A stretch of DNA of 64,000 bases from Flavobacterium frigoritolerans (GCF_025847275.1 NZ_JAOZEV010000006.1:186001-250000); one strand, 5' to 3'. Counted from the stretch's first letter, positions 8,994-16,888 are shown. The notes: generated from the sequence alone by a model not told the origin. Numbers and translations: made by a program.

Positions 8994-9224
8994 ATGAATC
9001 CAGACAACCTAACAAAAGAATATACCAATGGTGAGGTAACCATAGTATGGCAATCTGAAAAATGCATTCATTCTGCAAATTGCGTCAAAAACAATCCCAA
9101 CGTCTTTCATCCCAAAGAAAAACCATGGATACAACCTGAAAATTCGAATACTGACAAAATTATAGAAGCAGTAAAAAAATGCCCTTCTGGAGCTTTGACA
9201 TTTTACATGAATGGCAAAAAATAA
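8994..9224 (+). CDS. Small (4Fe-4S) mono-cluster protein (Fer4_19 family)
   Basis: A 76-residue protein. CIHSANCVKNNPNVF followed by KEKPWI and a C-terminal CPSGAL matches the divergent 4Fe-4S mono-cluster family, with three visible cluster cysteines. It is probably a soluble electron carrier. The frame opens at a TTG at 8952, but the conserved part and the ATG at 8994 favour the shorter form. It lies between the pirin terminator and the yceI promoter. I see no TAnnTTTG promoter directly before it. Confidence 0.85.
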   Translation: MNPDNLTKEYTNGEVTIVWQSEKCIHSANCVKNNPNVFHPKEKPWIQPENSNTDKIIEAVKKCPSGALTFYMNGKK

Positions 9225-9240
9225 ATAACAAAAGTCATTT

Positions 9241-9286
9241 CTTAATCTAGGTTAAGTGCGATTACAACACTCCCGAAGTAACTTTG
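9241..9286 (+). promoter_or_regulatory. Promoter of yceI with the same palindromic operator as the pirin gene
   Basis: CTTAATCTAGGTTAAG (9241-9256) and the -7 element TAACTTTG (9279-9286). Motif and spacing equal those at 8032-8077, while the bases between differ. Confidence 0.7.
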
Positions 9287-9333
9287 TACCATCAAAATGA
9301 AATTATTATTATATAAATAAAAACAAAAAAATT

Positions 9334-9864
9334 ATGGCAACTACAAAATGGGCAATTGACCCAACACACTCAGAAATTGGTTTTAAAGTTAAACACATGA
9401 TGTTTACTAATGTTTCAGGTAAATTTAATGACTACGAAGCAACTATTATTAGTGACGAGAATAACTTCGAGAATGCAAAAATTGAATATTCTGCAGATAT
9501 TAAATCTATTGATACTGGAAACACAGACAGAGACAATCACTTAAGAAGCGCCGATTTCTTTGATATTGAAAACAGTCCAAAAATGACTTTCAAATCAAGT
9601 TCTTTTACCAAAGTAAATGATGGAAACTATGACCTTACAGGTAAATTAAACATTAGAGGTGTTGAAAAAGAAGTTAAATTCCCTGTAGAATTTAGTGGAA
9701 TTATGACTGATCCTTGGGGAAATACAAAAATTGGTTTGAACATTACTGGAAAAATCAATCGTAAAGATTGGGGATTAAACTGGAATTCTGCTATAGAAGC
9801 TGGTGGTGTTTTGGTAAGTGATGATGTTCGCTTAAATATCGAATTGCAATTTGCAAAACAATAA
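9334..9864 (+). CDS. YceI family lipid-binding protein
   Basis: A 176-residue YceI-like lipocalin-fold protein beginning ATTKWAIDPTHSEIGFKVKH, the family's usual opening, and covering the whole domain to the end. YceI proteins bind polyisoprenoid or similar lipids. E. coli YceI is periplasmic, but this copy has no signal peptide and is probably cytoplasmic. Its promoter carries the operator found before the pirin gene, which is consistent with co-regulation. It is followed by its own terminator. Confidence 0.9.
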   Translation: MATTKWAIDPTHSEIGFKVKHMMFTNVSGKFNDYEATIISDENNFENAKIEYSADIKSIDTGNTDRDNHLRSADFFDIENSPKMTFKSSSFTKVNDGNYDLTGKLNIRGVEKEVKFPVEFSGIMTDPWGNTKIGLNITGKINRKDWGLNWNSAIEAGGVLVSDDVRLNIELQFAKQ

Positions 9865-9898
9865 TTATCCCTTATAAATTTTAGTATTTAATTTGGTT

Positions 9899-9940
9899 AA
9901 GCCCTATACTTTGCAAAAAGTATGGGGCTTTGTTTTTTTT
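9899..9940 (+). terminator. Rho-independent terminator after yceI
   Basis: AAGCCC-TATACTTTGCAAAAAGTA-GGGGCTT stem-loop followed by a T-run. Confidence 0.85.
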
Positions 9941-10162
9941 TGTGTTCATGAAGGTTATAAACTTTGCAGAATTATATTATGAAGACGCACTGCTATACAC
10001 CTCTACGAACAAGGCGTAATATCTGTTATTTGAAAAAAATCCGTTTAATCTGCATTCTATTTACCATGAGATTTTCGATTGTAATTCTGTTAGTTACTCA
10101 GATTACGAGGCTTCGACTCCGCTCAGCCTGACAACTGCTTTCCATCTCCAATCTTACCTTTT
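9941..10162. other. Intergenic region upstream of tandem repeat; two dispersed repeats
   Basis: No gene is seen between yceI and the tandem repeat. It contains the REP-like repeat copy 2 at 9964-10024 and, at 10108-10133, AGGCTTCGACTCCGCTCAGC plus CTGACA, which recurs nearly unchanged at 43304-43328. Confidence 0.5.
9964..10024. repeat. REP-like repeat, copy 2
   Basis: About 60 bases aligned with 7744-7804, starting TTGCAGAATTATATTATGAA and ending near GGCGTAAT. The right arm of the hairpin is decayed here (CTATACACC in place of CTGTGCGTC). Confidence 0.55.
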
Positions 10163-10396
10163 GCTTCTCACATCTTGCTTCTCATATCTTGCTTCTCATA
10201 TCTTGCTTCTCACATCTTGCTTCTCATATCTTGCTTCTCACATCTTGCTTCTCACATCTTGCTTCTCACATCTTACTTCTCACATCTTACTTCTCACATC
10301 TTGCTTCTCACATCTTGCTTCTCATATCTTGCTTCCCATATCTTGCTTCCCACATCTTACTTCTCACATCTTACTTCTCACATCTTGCTTCTCACA
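10163..10396. repeat. 14-bp tandem repeat array, 16 full units plus one partial
   Basis: The unit is GCTTCTCACATCTT with point variants (ACTTCT, CATATC, TTCCCA). Units are contiguous and in register from 10163 to 10386, with a partial unit to 10396. Because 14 is not a multiple of 3, all three forward frames stay open and give spurious repetitive ORFs. The array ends five bases past the stop of the AraC gene, on that gene's downstream side. It is a likely variable-number repeat. Confidence 0.9.
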
Positions 10397-10400
10397 CAAA

Positions 10401-11264
10401 TCACTTCTTCAAATTCCTAAACTCTGTTGGCGATAAATTGGTGTATTTTTTAAAGACTCGAGAGAAATATGAATAATCATCATAGCCAACTTCTTCTGCA
10501 ATTTCATTTACTGCCAGTTGCTTATCAATGAGCATTCTTTTTATTTCCAACACAACTCGATCTGTGATTACTTCTGTTGCTGTTTTTTTTAAAATATTAT
10601 TACATATTCTATTGAGATGCTTTAAGGTAATATGCAATTGTTCTGCATAAAATGAAGGTGATTTATTTGTCTTGTAATACAACTCCAGAAGCGCTTCAAA
10701 ATTTTTTATTTTCACATTATACGAATGAACCTCATGTATCTCAGAATCATTATATTTTCTTGCAATTTCAATATGAATGGAATCCAATAGATTGAGCATC
10801 TTATCTAATTGGTATTTATTTTTTTGCTTACTTTCTCGCATTAGCAATTCAAAATAAGGCGTAATTCCTTTTGTAGCTTTAGCATCAAAATAAACTTGTG
10901 GTTTATTATTTATAGAACTATAAAAAGCATAATCATTGATTTTTTTTTGACCAAAATACAGATTATACATTTCCTGAGAAAAAATTACCACAAATCCCTC
11001 TACATCTTGTGACAGGCTCCAAAAATGAATTTGCCCAGGCTGAAGTAAAAACAAACTTCCTTCTTTTATATCAAATCTATCAAAATCAATCTCATGAATT
11101 CCTGAACCAGCTGTAAAAAACACCATTAAATAAGAATCATGGCGATGTGGTTTTTCGACAAAACTATGTGTTTTTAAATGTTCAGTAAAAGAATTCACAT
11201 AAAAATCGCTTCTAGTATCATTACAACTAAAATTGGCAACACTATAGATTGGGTATTTTTTCAT
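10401..11264 (-). CDS. AraC family transcriptional regulator
   Basis: A 287-residue regulator. The N-terminal cupin-like sensing domain (KPHRHDSYLMVFFTAGSG ... LQPGQIHFW, about residues 38-85) precedes two C-terminal helix-turn-helix motifs (LAVNEIAEEVGYDDYSYFSR, then a KKYTNLSPTEFRN tail). The ligand is unknown. It diverges from the DUF983 gene by about 100 bp. The downstream end abuts the 14-bp tandem array. Confidence 0.92.
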   Translation of the reverse strand: MKKYPIYSVANFSCNDTRSDFYVNSFTEHLKTHSFVEKPHRHDSYLMVFFTAGSGIHEIDFDRFDIKEGSLFLLQPGQIHFWSLSQDVEGFVVIFSQEMYNLYFGQKKINDYAFYSSINNKPQVYFDAKATKGITPYFELLMRESKQKNKYQLDKMLNLLDSIHIEIARKYNDSEIHEVHSYNVKIKNFEALLELYYKTNKSPSFYAEQLHITLKHLNRICNNILKKTATEVITDRVVLEIKRMLIDKQLAVNEIAEEVGYDDYSYFSRVFKKYTNLSPTEFRNLKK

Positions 11265-11331
11265 GGCTACAAATGTCTTTATTGTGCTATAATAAGCGAA
11301 GATATAAAAATGGAATTGAAAACGAGCGAAG

Positions 11332-11339
11332 TATCTTTG
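11332..11339 (+). promoter_or_regulatory. -7 element TATCTTTG for the DUF983 gene
   Basis: A full TAnnTTTG match 24 bp before ATG 11364. It rules out the upstream ATG at 11310 as the start. Confidence 0.5.
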
Positions 11340-11363
11340 TATATAATAAAAAATGAATCAATT

Positions 11364-11726
11364 ATGTCATATATGATCACCCATGTTTTACGAAATGAAT
11401 GTCCTAATTGTCACAAAGGAAAAGTTCTTGATGAGAAAAATATATTTTTTACCTTCAAATTTCCGAAAATGCACAAAGAATGTAGCGAATGTGGTTTTAA
11501 ATTTGAGAAAGAACCGGGTTTCTTTTTTGGTGCCATGTATATGAGTTATGGACTAACTGTAGCACAAGGTATTGCTACTTACTGCATTGCTCAATTTTTC
11601 TTTGAAAAAAATTTCGACTTAAGAATCATTCCTATTATTGCTGTAGTGATTATTGCATTTTCTTTCTTTAACATCCGACTTTCGAGATTGTTATGGATTT
11701 ATATGTTTAAGAATTATTCAAGCTAA
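11364..11726 (+). CDS. DUF983 family membrane protein
   Basis: A 120-residue protein. The N-terminal half has two zinc-ribbon-like pairs (CPNCHKG and CSECGFKF). The C-terminal half has two hydrophobic segments (about residues 55-75 and 85-105). This is the DUF983 arrangement, function unknown. The open frame starts at 11178, but the promoter element at 11332-11339 and the conserved NECPNC opening support ATG 11364. fabD follows after a separate promoter. Confidence 0.85.
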   Translation: MSYMITHVLRNECPNCHKGKVLDEKNIFFTFKFPKMHKECSECGFKFEKEPGFFFGAMYMSYGLTVAQGIATYCIAQFFFEKNFDLRIIPIIAVVIIAFSFFNIRLSRLLWIYMFKNYSS

Positions 11727-11734
11727 AAAAATAG

Positions 11735-11742
11735 TATTTTTG
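11735..11742 (+). promoter_or_regulatory. -7 element TATTTTTG for fabD
   Basis: A TAnnTTTG match 59 bp before the fabD ATG, inside the gap after the DUF983 gene. Confidence 0.4.
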
Positions 11743-11801
11743 CCTTTCAATTGAAACTAATTTTTCAATTTTAGAATCATTAAATTTTTAAATTAAAACA
11801 A

Positions 11802-12677
11802 ATGAAAGCATACGTATTTCCAGGTCAAGGCGCACAGTTTACAGGAATGGGCAAAGACTTATATGAAAATTCGGCTTTAGCCAAAGAATTATTCGAAAAA
11901 GCTAACGAAATATTAGGTTTCAGAATCACAGATATCATGTTTGAAGGTACTGCTGAAGAACTAAAAGAAACTAAAGTAACTCAACCTGCAGTATTCTTGC
12001 ATTCTGTTATTTTGGCTAAAACTTTAGGAGAAGATTTTAAACCAGAAATGGTAGCAGGCCACTCATTAGGAGAATTTTCTGCTTTGGTTGCAAATGGTAC
12101 TCTTTCTTTTGAAGACGGATTAAAATTAGTTTCGCAACGTGCTTTGGCAATGCAAAAAGCATGTGAAATAACTCCATCTACAATGGCTGCAGTTTTAGGA
12201 TTAGCAGATAACATAGTGGAAGAAGTTTGTGCTTCGATAGACGGAATTGTGGTTGCAGCAAATTATAACTGTCCTGGACAATTAGTGATTTCTGGCGAAA
12301 CAACAGCTGTTGAAAAAGCTTGTGAAGCAATGAAAGCTGCTGGTGCAAAACGTGCTTTGTTACTACCTGTTGGTGGTGCTTTTCACTCACCAATGATGGA
12401 GCCTGCAAGAGAAGAATTGGCTGCCGCGATTGAAGCAACTACTTTCTCGACTCCTATTTGTCCTGTATATCAAAATGTAACAGCAAGCGCAGTTTCTGAC
12501 GCAAATGAAATAAAAAAGAATTTAATCATTCAGCTTACAGCTCCTGTAAAATGGACTCAATCTGTACAACAAATGATTGCTGATGGCGCTACTTTATTTA
12601 CAGAAGTAGGCCCAGGAAAAGTTTTAGCTGGATTAATCGGAAAAATTGATAAAGAAGCTGTTACGGCGAATGCATAA
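11802..12677 (+). CDS. fabD: Malonyl-CoA:ACP transacylase
   Basis: A 291-residue acyltransferase that loads malonyl groups onto acyl carrier protein for type II fatty-acid synthesis (cytoplasm). The N-terminal FPGQGAQFTGMG, the nucleophile motif GHSLGE (Ser88), Arg113 in SQRA and the catalytic His195 in GGAFHSPMM are all present, and the C-terminal EVGPGKVL is typical. It stands alone rather than in a fab cluster and is followed by a terminator. Confidence 0.97.
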   Translation: MKAYVFPGQGAQFTGMGKDLYENSALAKELFEKANEILGFRITDIMFEGTAEELKETKVTQPAVFLHSVILAKTLGEDFKPEMVAGHSLGEFSALVANGTLSFEDGLKLVSQRALAMQKACEITPSTMAAVLGLADNIVEEVCASIDGIVVAANYNCPGQLVISGETTAVEKACEAMKAAGAKRALLLPVGGAFHSPMMEPAREELAAAIEATTFSTPICPVYQNVTASAVSDANEIKKNLIIQLTAPVKWTQSVQQMIADGATLFTEVGPGKVLAGLIGKIDKEAVTANA

Positions 12678-12736
12678 TTTTTTAGTATTCAGTTGCAGTT
12701 TTCAATTTTCAGTCTAAAAATTGTCAATACAAATAG

Positions 12737-12771
12737 AATCCTCACAAGCATATGTTTGTGGGGATTTTTTT
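12737..12771 (+). terminator. Rho-independent terminator after fabD
   Basis: AATCC-TCACAA-GCATATG-TTTGTG-GGGATT stem-loop with a run of six to seven Ts. Confidence 0.8.
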
Positions 12772-12841
12772 AATGTCTTTTCATCATCACCATAAGTAGT
12801 ATTTATGTAATTTTGAAACTCACACAAACTACAAGGCTACA

Positions 12842-13168
12842 ATGACATCTGAAAAATTTACCTTCATAAAAACAGATAAAAAGATAATCAAATTATACTT
12901 TGATACTATCGCTGTCATTACTGGTTTAGGAAATTATGTACAAATAATAACTGTAGATAATACAAAATATACTTATTACAAATCCCTGAAAGATTTGATT
13001 GATGTATTGCCCAATGAATTTATGAGAGTTCACAATTCTTCAATAGTGAATTTAACCAATATCGATAGTATCGAAGACAATCATATTATTGCCAAAGGAA
13101 ACAAAATCACTATTGGAAAAACCTACAAAGAGTGTCTTACTACCGCTCTCGATAAATTTATGTTATAA
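12842..13168 (+). CDS. Stand-alone LytTR DNA-binding domain protein
   Basis: A 108-residue protein that consists almost only of a LytTR domain (ALITGLGNYV-type start, here AVITGLGNYVQI, then YKSLKDLIDVLPNEFMRVHNSSIVNL). There is no receiver domain, so it is not a conventional response regulator. It may act with a separate partner or on its own. The following gene is a secreted NTF2-like protein in the same direction (113-bp gap). A target cannot be named. Confidence 0.85.
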   Translation: MTSEKFTFIKTDKKIIKLYFDTIAVITGLGNYVQIITVDNTKYTYYKSLKDLIDVLPNEFMRVHNSSIVNLTNIDSIEDNHIIAKGNKITIGKTYKECLTTALDKFML

Positions 13169-13281
13169 CCACCTACATAAAGAAACAGGCTATGTGTATA
13201 GTATTTATACATGTATGTATAAAATAGTTTCATGTGCTTTATTCTTTGTTTTCATTTGCCTGAACATTAAATAATTCAGTA

Positions 13282-13803
13282 ATGATTAAAGCAATTTTAA
13301 AAATCACATTATCTATTATTATGACTACACAAATTTCGAATGCACAGAAATATCCACTAAAAGAAGATGTAGCTACTATTAACGGAATTATGAAAGCTAC
13401 TTACGAAGCTGTTTCGGGAGAAGCTGGTGAAAAACGACAATGGGAACGTGACCTTTCACTTCATGATCCAAATGCTATTTATTCTTTTCCGCTAGAAAAT
13501 GCTTCTGGTAAAACACTACAAACCACAATGCCACTTAAAGAGTTTCATAAAGAAACCGATACTATGGTTGCAAAAACTGCCTTTTATGAAAATGAAATCA
13601 ATAGAGAAGTTAGAATCTTCGGAAATATTGTCCACGTTTGGAGCACTTATGAAACTCGGTTAGTTAAAAATGGTCCTGTTGCCCGAAGAGGTATTAATAG
13701 CATTCAGCTTTATTACAACGAAGGTAGATGGTGGATTATATCCTGGACTTTTGATAAAGAAAAAGAAAACCAAAAAATTCCACAGACCTTCGACCAACAA
13801 TAA
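13282..13803 (+). CDS. Secreted NTF2-like (SnoaL/DUF4440-type) protein
   Basis: A 173-residue protein with a signal peptide (IKAILKITLSIIMTTQISNA). The mature domain has the NTF2-like pattern: an N-terminal helix region, then IFGNIVHVWSTYETR and a terminal strand pair NSIQLYYNEGRWWIISWTFD. Similar proteins range from enzymes to binding proteins, so function is open. It lies downstream of the LytTR gene, and repeat copy B follows. Confidence 0.75.
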   Translation: MIKAILKITLSIIMTTQISNAQKYPLKEDVATINGIMKATYEAVSGEAGEKRQWERDLSLHDPNAIYSFPLENASGKTLQTTMPLKEFHKETDTMVAKTAFYENEINREVRIFGNIVHVWSTYETRLVKNGPVARRGINSIQLYYNEGRWWIISWTFDKEKENQKIPQTFDQQ

Positions 13804-13875
13804 CAACTTCTAGGTTATCCCGCAAGGTCTTTTTCCTGACCTTGTGGACATAATAATCCGAGAGGCAATTAATTT

Positions 13876-14000
13876 AACACATAGAAACATAGATCTTCTA
13901 TTCTCTAAAAAAGGCGTTTCACTTATTCAAAAAACACATAGACAGAGCAATGTGAAAGAAATACTTTTCTTTTTGCCTTCTTTTTTCACACATAAAAATT
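13876..14000 (+). repeat. Dispersed palindromic repeat, copy B (right end decayed)
   Basis: Left end AACACATAGAAACATAG is intact. The interior AAGGCGTTTCACTTATT and GTGAAAGAAATAC match copies C and D. The right inverted end is replaced by TTTTTTCACACATAAAA. It lies between convergent genes and creates a spurious 80-codon frame at 13844-14086. Confidence 0.7.
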
Positions 14001-14057
14001 ATACCTACAAGGTTAAAAAACCTTGCAGAATTAAAATCCTTATCAAAAAGAAAAAAC

Positions 14058-15257
14058 TTATCTCGCTTGAACAGCTGTATCGGTAAAATCAGAAAACACA
14101 CCATCTAATCCTAATTTATAGAAAGCCTGATATTCTAAAGTTGGATTATTTTTATAATTACTCAACAATCGTTTTCCTTCATTTCTGAACGTATATGCAT
14201 GCACTTGCAATCCTTTTTTATGTGCGTCTGAAATTAAAGCTGTTGGTGGTAGCGCTACTTTATCAGCGTCATCTACTTTACCATCACCATTTATATCATC
14301 TGCCTTTCCATCGTTGTTTGCATCTATTCCTTTATACGAAATGATAAAAGGTTTCCACGGACCAATTCCTGTTGCATACGTTTTAACAAAATCCAAACCT
14401 GCCTGAGTTCTAAAAAATCCGTAATCTCTAGCATCTCCTTTTAGATGCCAATCATATGGTTTTCCATCAGAAATCATTCCTCCTTCTGGAACTGCAAAAA
14501 CTAAGTCTCCGTTTAGAGCCACATCGTAACATCCTAACAACTGTATTGTTTTAACAGTTGATTTAGTTCTTATGTACTGCAAATTAGAAACTTCAAATGA
14601 CTGAATATAAACTGGAGATGAAGCACTGTTCCAACCCTCGGCAGTTAACATCTCTAATAATTTATCGGTTATTTTTAAATTTAAAGCTTCATGAAAAGAC
14701 GGATGTTTAGTTTCTGGATAAATCCCGACAACACGTCCTAATTGTGCTGATTTTTGTTTTGCCAAAGCAATAACTTCCGCAAATGTTGGAATCGAATATT
14801 TATTATTATATTGTTGTGAGCGCTCCGTAAAAGCTTGTTTTGCTTTTAATTGTTTAATTTCTGCTAAAGTAAAATCAGAAACAAACCAATCAGTTATCAT
14901 TGCGCCATCGATATTTTTGGTCGTCTTTTTAGAAGCAAAAGCTGGAATTTCCGATACGTTTGTTGTTCCGGACAACATTGGTTCATGTCGCACCACAAGT
15001 TGCCCATCTTTTGTCATCACTAAATCCGGCTCTATAAAATCAGCTCCCATTTCGATAGCTTTCGTATATCCTTCGATTGTATGCTCTGGCAAATAACCTG
15101 ATGCGCCACGGTGAGCCACTACAATAGGATTTGCACCTGTTAAAGTTGGATATTTTCCATTTTCAGGCGTTTGATTATCATCATTCATATCACAAGCCAA
15201 TAACAAAATTACACCACTTAAGAAAATTGTACTTTTTAAAATTTGAAATGAATTCAT
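14058..15257 (-). CDS. glpQ: Glycerophosphodiester phosphodiesterase, lipoprotein
   Basis: A 399-residue protein that hydrolyses glycerophosphodiesters to glycerol-3-phosphate and an alcohol, at the periplasmic or outer-membrane face. A lipobox ends at Cys22 (ILLLAC). The GDPD signature VAHRGASGYLPEHT is followed by GADFIEPDLVMTKDGQLVVRH, giving the catalytic His and the metal-binding acidic residues. Around residues 310-335 there is an Asp/Asn/Gly-rich insert (DANNDGKADD, NGDGKVDDADK) that looks like paired calcium loops. The insert is not part of the E. coli GlpQ core as I know it. Confidence 0.92.
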   Translation of the reverse strand: MNSFQILKSTIFLSGVILLLACDMNDDNQTPENGKYPTLTGANPIVVAHRGASGYLPEHTIEGYTKAIEMGADFIEPDLVMTKDGQLVVRHEPMLSGTTNVSEIPAFASKKTTKNIDGAMITDWFVSDFTLAEIKQLKAKQAFTERSQQYNNKYSIPTFAEVIALAKQKSAQLGRVVGIYPETKHPSFHEALNLKITDKLLEMLTAEGWNSASSPVYIQSFEVSNLQYIRTKSTVKTIQLLGCYDVALNGDLVFAVPEGGMISDGKPYDWHLKGDARDYGFFRTQAGLDFVKTYATGIGPWKPFIISYKGIDANNDGKADDINGDGKVDDADKVALPPTALISDAHKKGLQVHAYTFRNEGKRLLSNYKNNPTLEYQAFYKLGLDGVFSDFTDTAVQAR

Positions 15258-15320
15258 AGTTTATATTTTTAGCAAATAAATGCTATTTTCACTCCATAAA
15301 CGTTAGCAATGGGTTAAGTA

Positions 15321-15668
15321 TCAGTTATACTTTTCTTCTAAAAAAACAGAATTAAAAACATTTGCTTCTTCACTATGATTATTTAAAATTCCCGTAATCA
15401 AGAAATTTTCATTCTTTTTTTCAAAGAAAACAAACCATGTAGTCCTTTTATTTACTTTATAAAAAATATAATTTGAACCTAAATACTGGAGTGATTTTGG
15501 TGTTGTTCTATATGGAAAACTAGAAATTTCTAAAATTATAAAATCTACAATTTTATCAACGTAAAGTTGAGCGCTTTTAGGATAACTAAAATAGTCTTCC
15601 GTAAAGAGAGTAAAAACCAATTTATCAAAATATTCCAGAACAACTTCTTCAAAAATTATTTTTCCCAA
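15321..15668 (-). CDS. RelE/ParE-like toxin of a putative type II toxin-antitoxin pair
   Basis: A 115-residue protein with ParE-like features: an N-terminal helical region (EEVVLEYFDKLVFTL), a middle FPYRTTPKSLQYLGSNYIFYK, then a beta segment RTTWFVFFEKKNENFLITGILNN. The start overlaps the upstream small gene by 13 bases, as is usual for such pairs. The toxin activity is inferred from fold-like pattern, size and gene order only. Confidence 0.65.
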   Translation of the reverse strand: MGKIIFEEVVLEYFDKLVFTLFTEDYFSYPKSAQLYVDKIVDFIILEISSFPYRTTPKSLQYLGSNYIFYKVNKRTTWFVFFEKKNENFLITGILNNHSEEANVFNSVFLEEKYN

Positions 15669-15853
15669 GGATATGCTTTTATTCTTTTATACATTTCAGC
15701 CTTAAATTCCTCTGGCGTAAGTCCATTTTTCATCTCTTCATCAAAATCAAAAGTAGCTCTATCGATTCCTTTAAATTTAGTCTTAGAAATTTCATAAGCA
15801 ACCGAAGGCTCTTCTACTTTATTTATTTTAGGATTTTCTTTTTTAGCATTCAT
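15656..15853 (-). CDS. Putative antitoxin partner
   Basis: A 65-residue hydrophilic protein starting MNAKKENPKINKVEEP and ending KRIKAYPWEK. It has a short segment (ATFDFDEEMKNGLTPEEFKAE) that may bind the toxin. A longer frame from 15871 exists, but a -7 element (TAAATTTG, 15873-15880 minus) places transcription start after it, supporting ATG 15853. It overlaps the toxin gene by 13 bases. I do not recognise a named DNA-binding fold. Confidence 0.65.
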   Translation of the reverse strand: MNAKKENPKINKVEEPSVAYEISKTKFKGIDRATFDFDEEMKNGLTPEEFKAEMYKRIKAYPWEK

Positions 15854-15872
15854 AATGATTTTATTTAACAAT

Positions 15873-15880
15873 CAAATTTA
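15873..15880 (-). promoter_or_regulatory. -7 element TAAATTTG for the toxin-antitoxin operon
   Basis: A TAnnTTTG match on the minus strand, 19 bases before ATG 15853. Confidence 0.5.
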
Positions 15881-15959
15881 CAACATTTTACACTAAACAA
15901 AAAATCCCAAACTATCAAGATGACAATTTGAGACTTCTATATAATTAGAAACAAGATTT

Positions 15960-16865
15960 TTATACAATCCTTTTTTCTTTCTTTTTATAATTGATAATAA
16001 AAACTCCTGATATAATAAGTGCTGTAGCAATAATAAAATCGGCTGTAATTACTTCATCTAACAACAACCAACCTAGAAAAACGGCGATTATAGTATTAAT
16101 ATAAGACAAAATAGAAACTTGAATAGCCGTTACTCGTTTTAAAGCATAATGATAAGAGAAAAAAGCAAGTATCGACCCAAAAACAGACAAATATAAAGCT
16201 GCAAAAATACTTCTTGTACTCCATAAACTTACATCTGGATTTGGAGAAAAAATAAAAGCTAAAACCAACTGAACTAAAGTAGCGATAGTAAACTGATAAA
16301 ATAAATTCAGTGTAATATTATTCGATTTATGGGTGTGAGTTTTTGTATAAATTGTTCCTGCTGCCCAACCTGAAATTGCCAAACTCATAAATATAAGTCC
16401 GTGTTGATAATTAGAATCTAAAAACGAACCTAGTCCATCTTTAAAAATAAAAACAACTCCCGTAAAACCAATTACAACACCTACAAAACCTTTTATACTT
16501 GGTTTTTGTAATCCAAAAAACACACTACCTATAAAAATAAGTACAGGCGACAAAGCACTCATTATTGATGCTAACCCACTTGGCAAAGTTTGCTCAGCAA
16601 CGGTAGTAAAACCATTTGCAATAACAATCATTAATAAAGCTGGAATTAATTGGTGTTTAAAATTCTCCCAGCCAATCCATTTTAATTCTTTTTTAAACAG
16701 TAAAATAGTCATCGCTATTAATCCTGCTAAACCCTGACGGATAGAAGTTACAAACCATGGCGGAATGGTTTCTACCGCAACCCTGATTCCTAAAAAAGTT
16801 GTTCCCCACACAATCCCTACTGTTACCATACAGAGATATAATTTATAATCTGGCTTTTGTTGCAT
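15960..16865 (-). CDS. EamA/DMT family transporter
   Basis: A 301-residue integral membrane protein with about ten hydrophobic segments and two EamA repeats. The first begins YLCMVTVGIVWGTTFLGIRVA and the second GLIFMSLAISGWAAGTIYTK. The substrate (amino acid or other metabolite) cannot be assigned. The frame extends to 16901, but the upstream bases form the terminator hairpin of galE, so ATG 16865 (MQQKPDYKLYL) is chosen. Confidence 0.88.
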   Translation of the reverse strand: MQQKPDYKLYLCMVTVGIVWGTTFLGIRVAVETIPPWFVTSIRQGLAGLIAMTILLFKKELKWIGWENFKHQLIPALLMIVIANGFTTVAEQTLPSGLASIMSALSPVLIFIGSVFFGLQKPSIKGFVGVVIGFTGVVFIFKDGLGSFLDSNYQHGLIFMSLAISGWAAGTIYTKTHTHKSNNITLNLFYQFTIATLVQLVLAFIFSPNPDVSLWSTRSIFAALYLSVFGSILAFFSYHYALKRVTAIQVSILSYINTIIAVFLGWLLLDEVITADFIIATALIISGVFIINYKKKEKRIV

Positions 16866-16888
16866 CGCTACTACTATGTCTTTTAAAT

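Noticed and set aside
10161..10476. Three overlapping repetitive open frames of 81-95 codons, and a possible CRISPR
   Set aside because: All three frames arise because a 14-bp tandem unit without stops is read in every frame. Repeats are contiguous, without spacers, so it is not a CRISPR array.
13089..13274. 61-codon open frame between the LytTR and NTF2-like genes
   Set aside because: It mostly overlaps the LytTR gene in another frame and the rest is A/T-rich spacer.
13844..14086. 80- and 61-codon open frames on either strand
   Set aside because: They are formed by repeat copy B and the A-rich tail before glpQ. No plausible protein.
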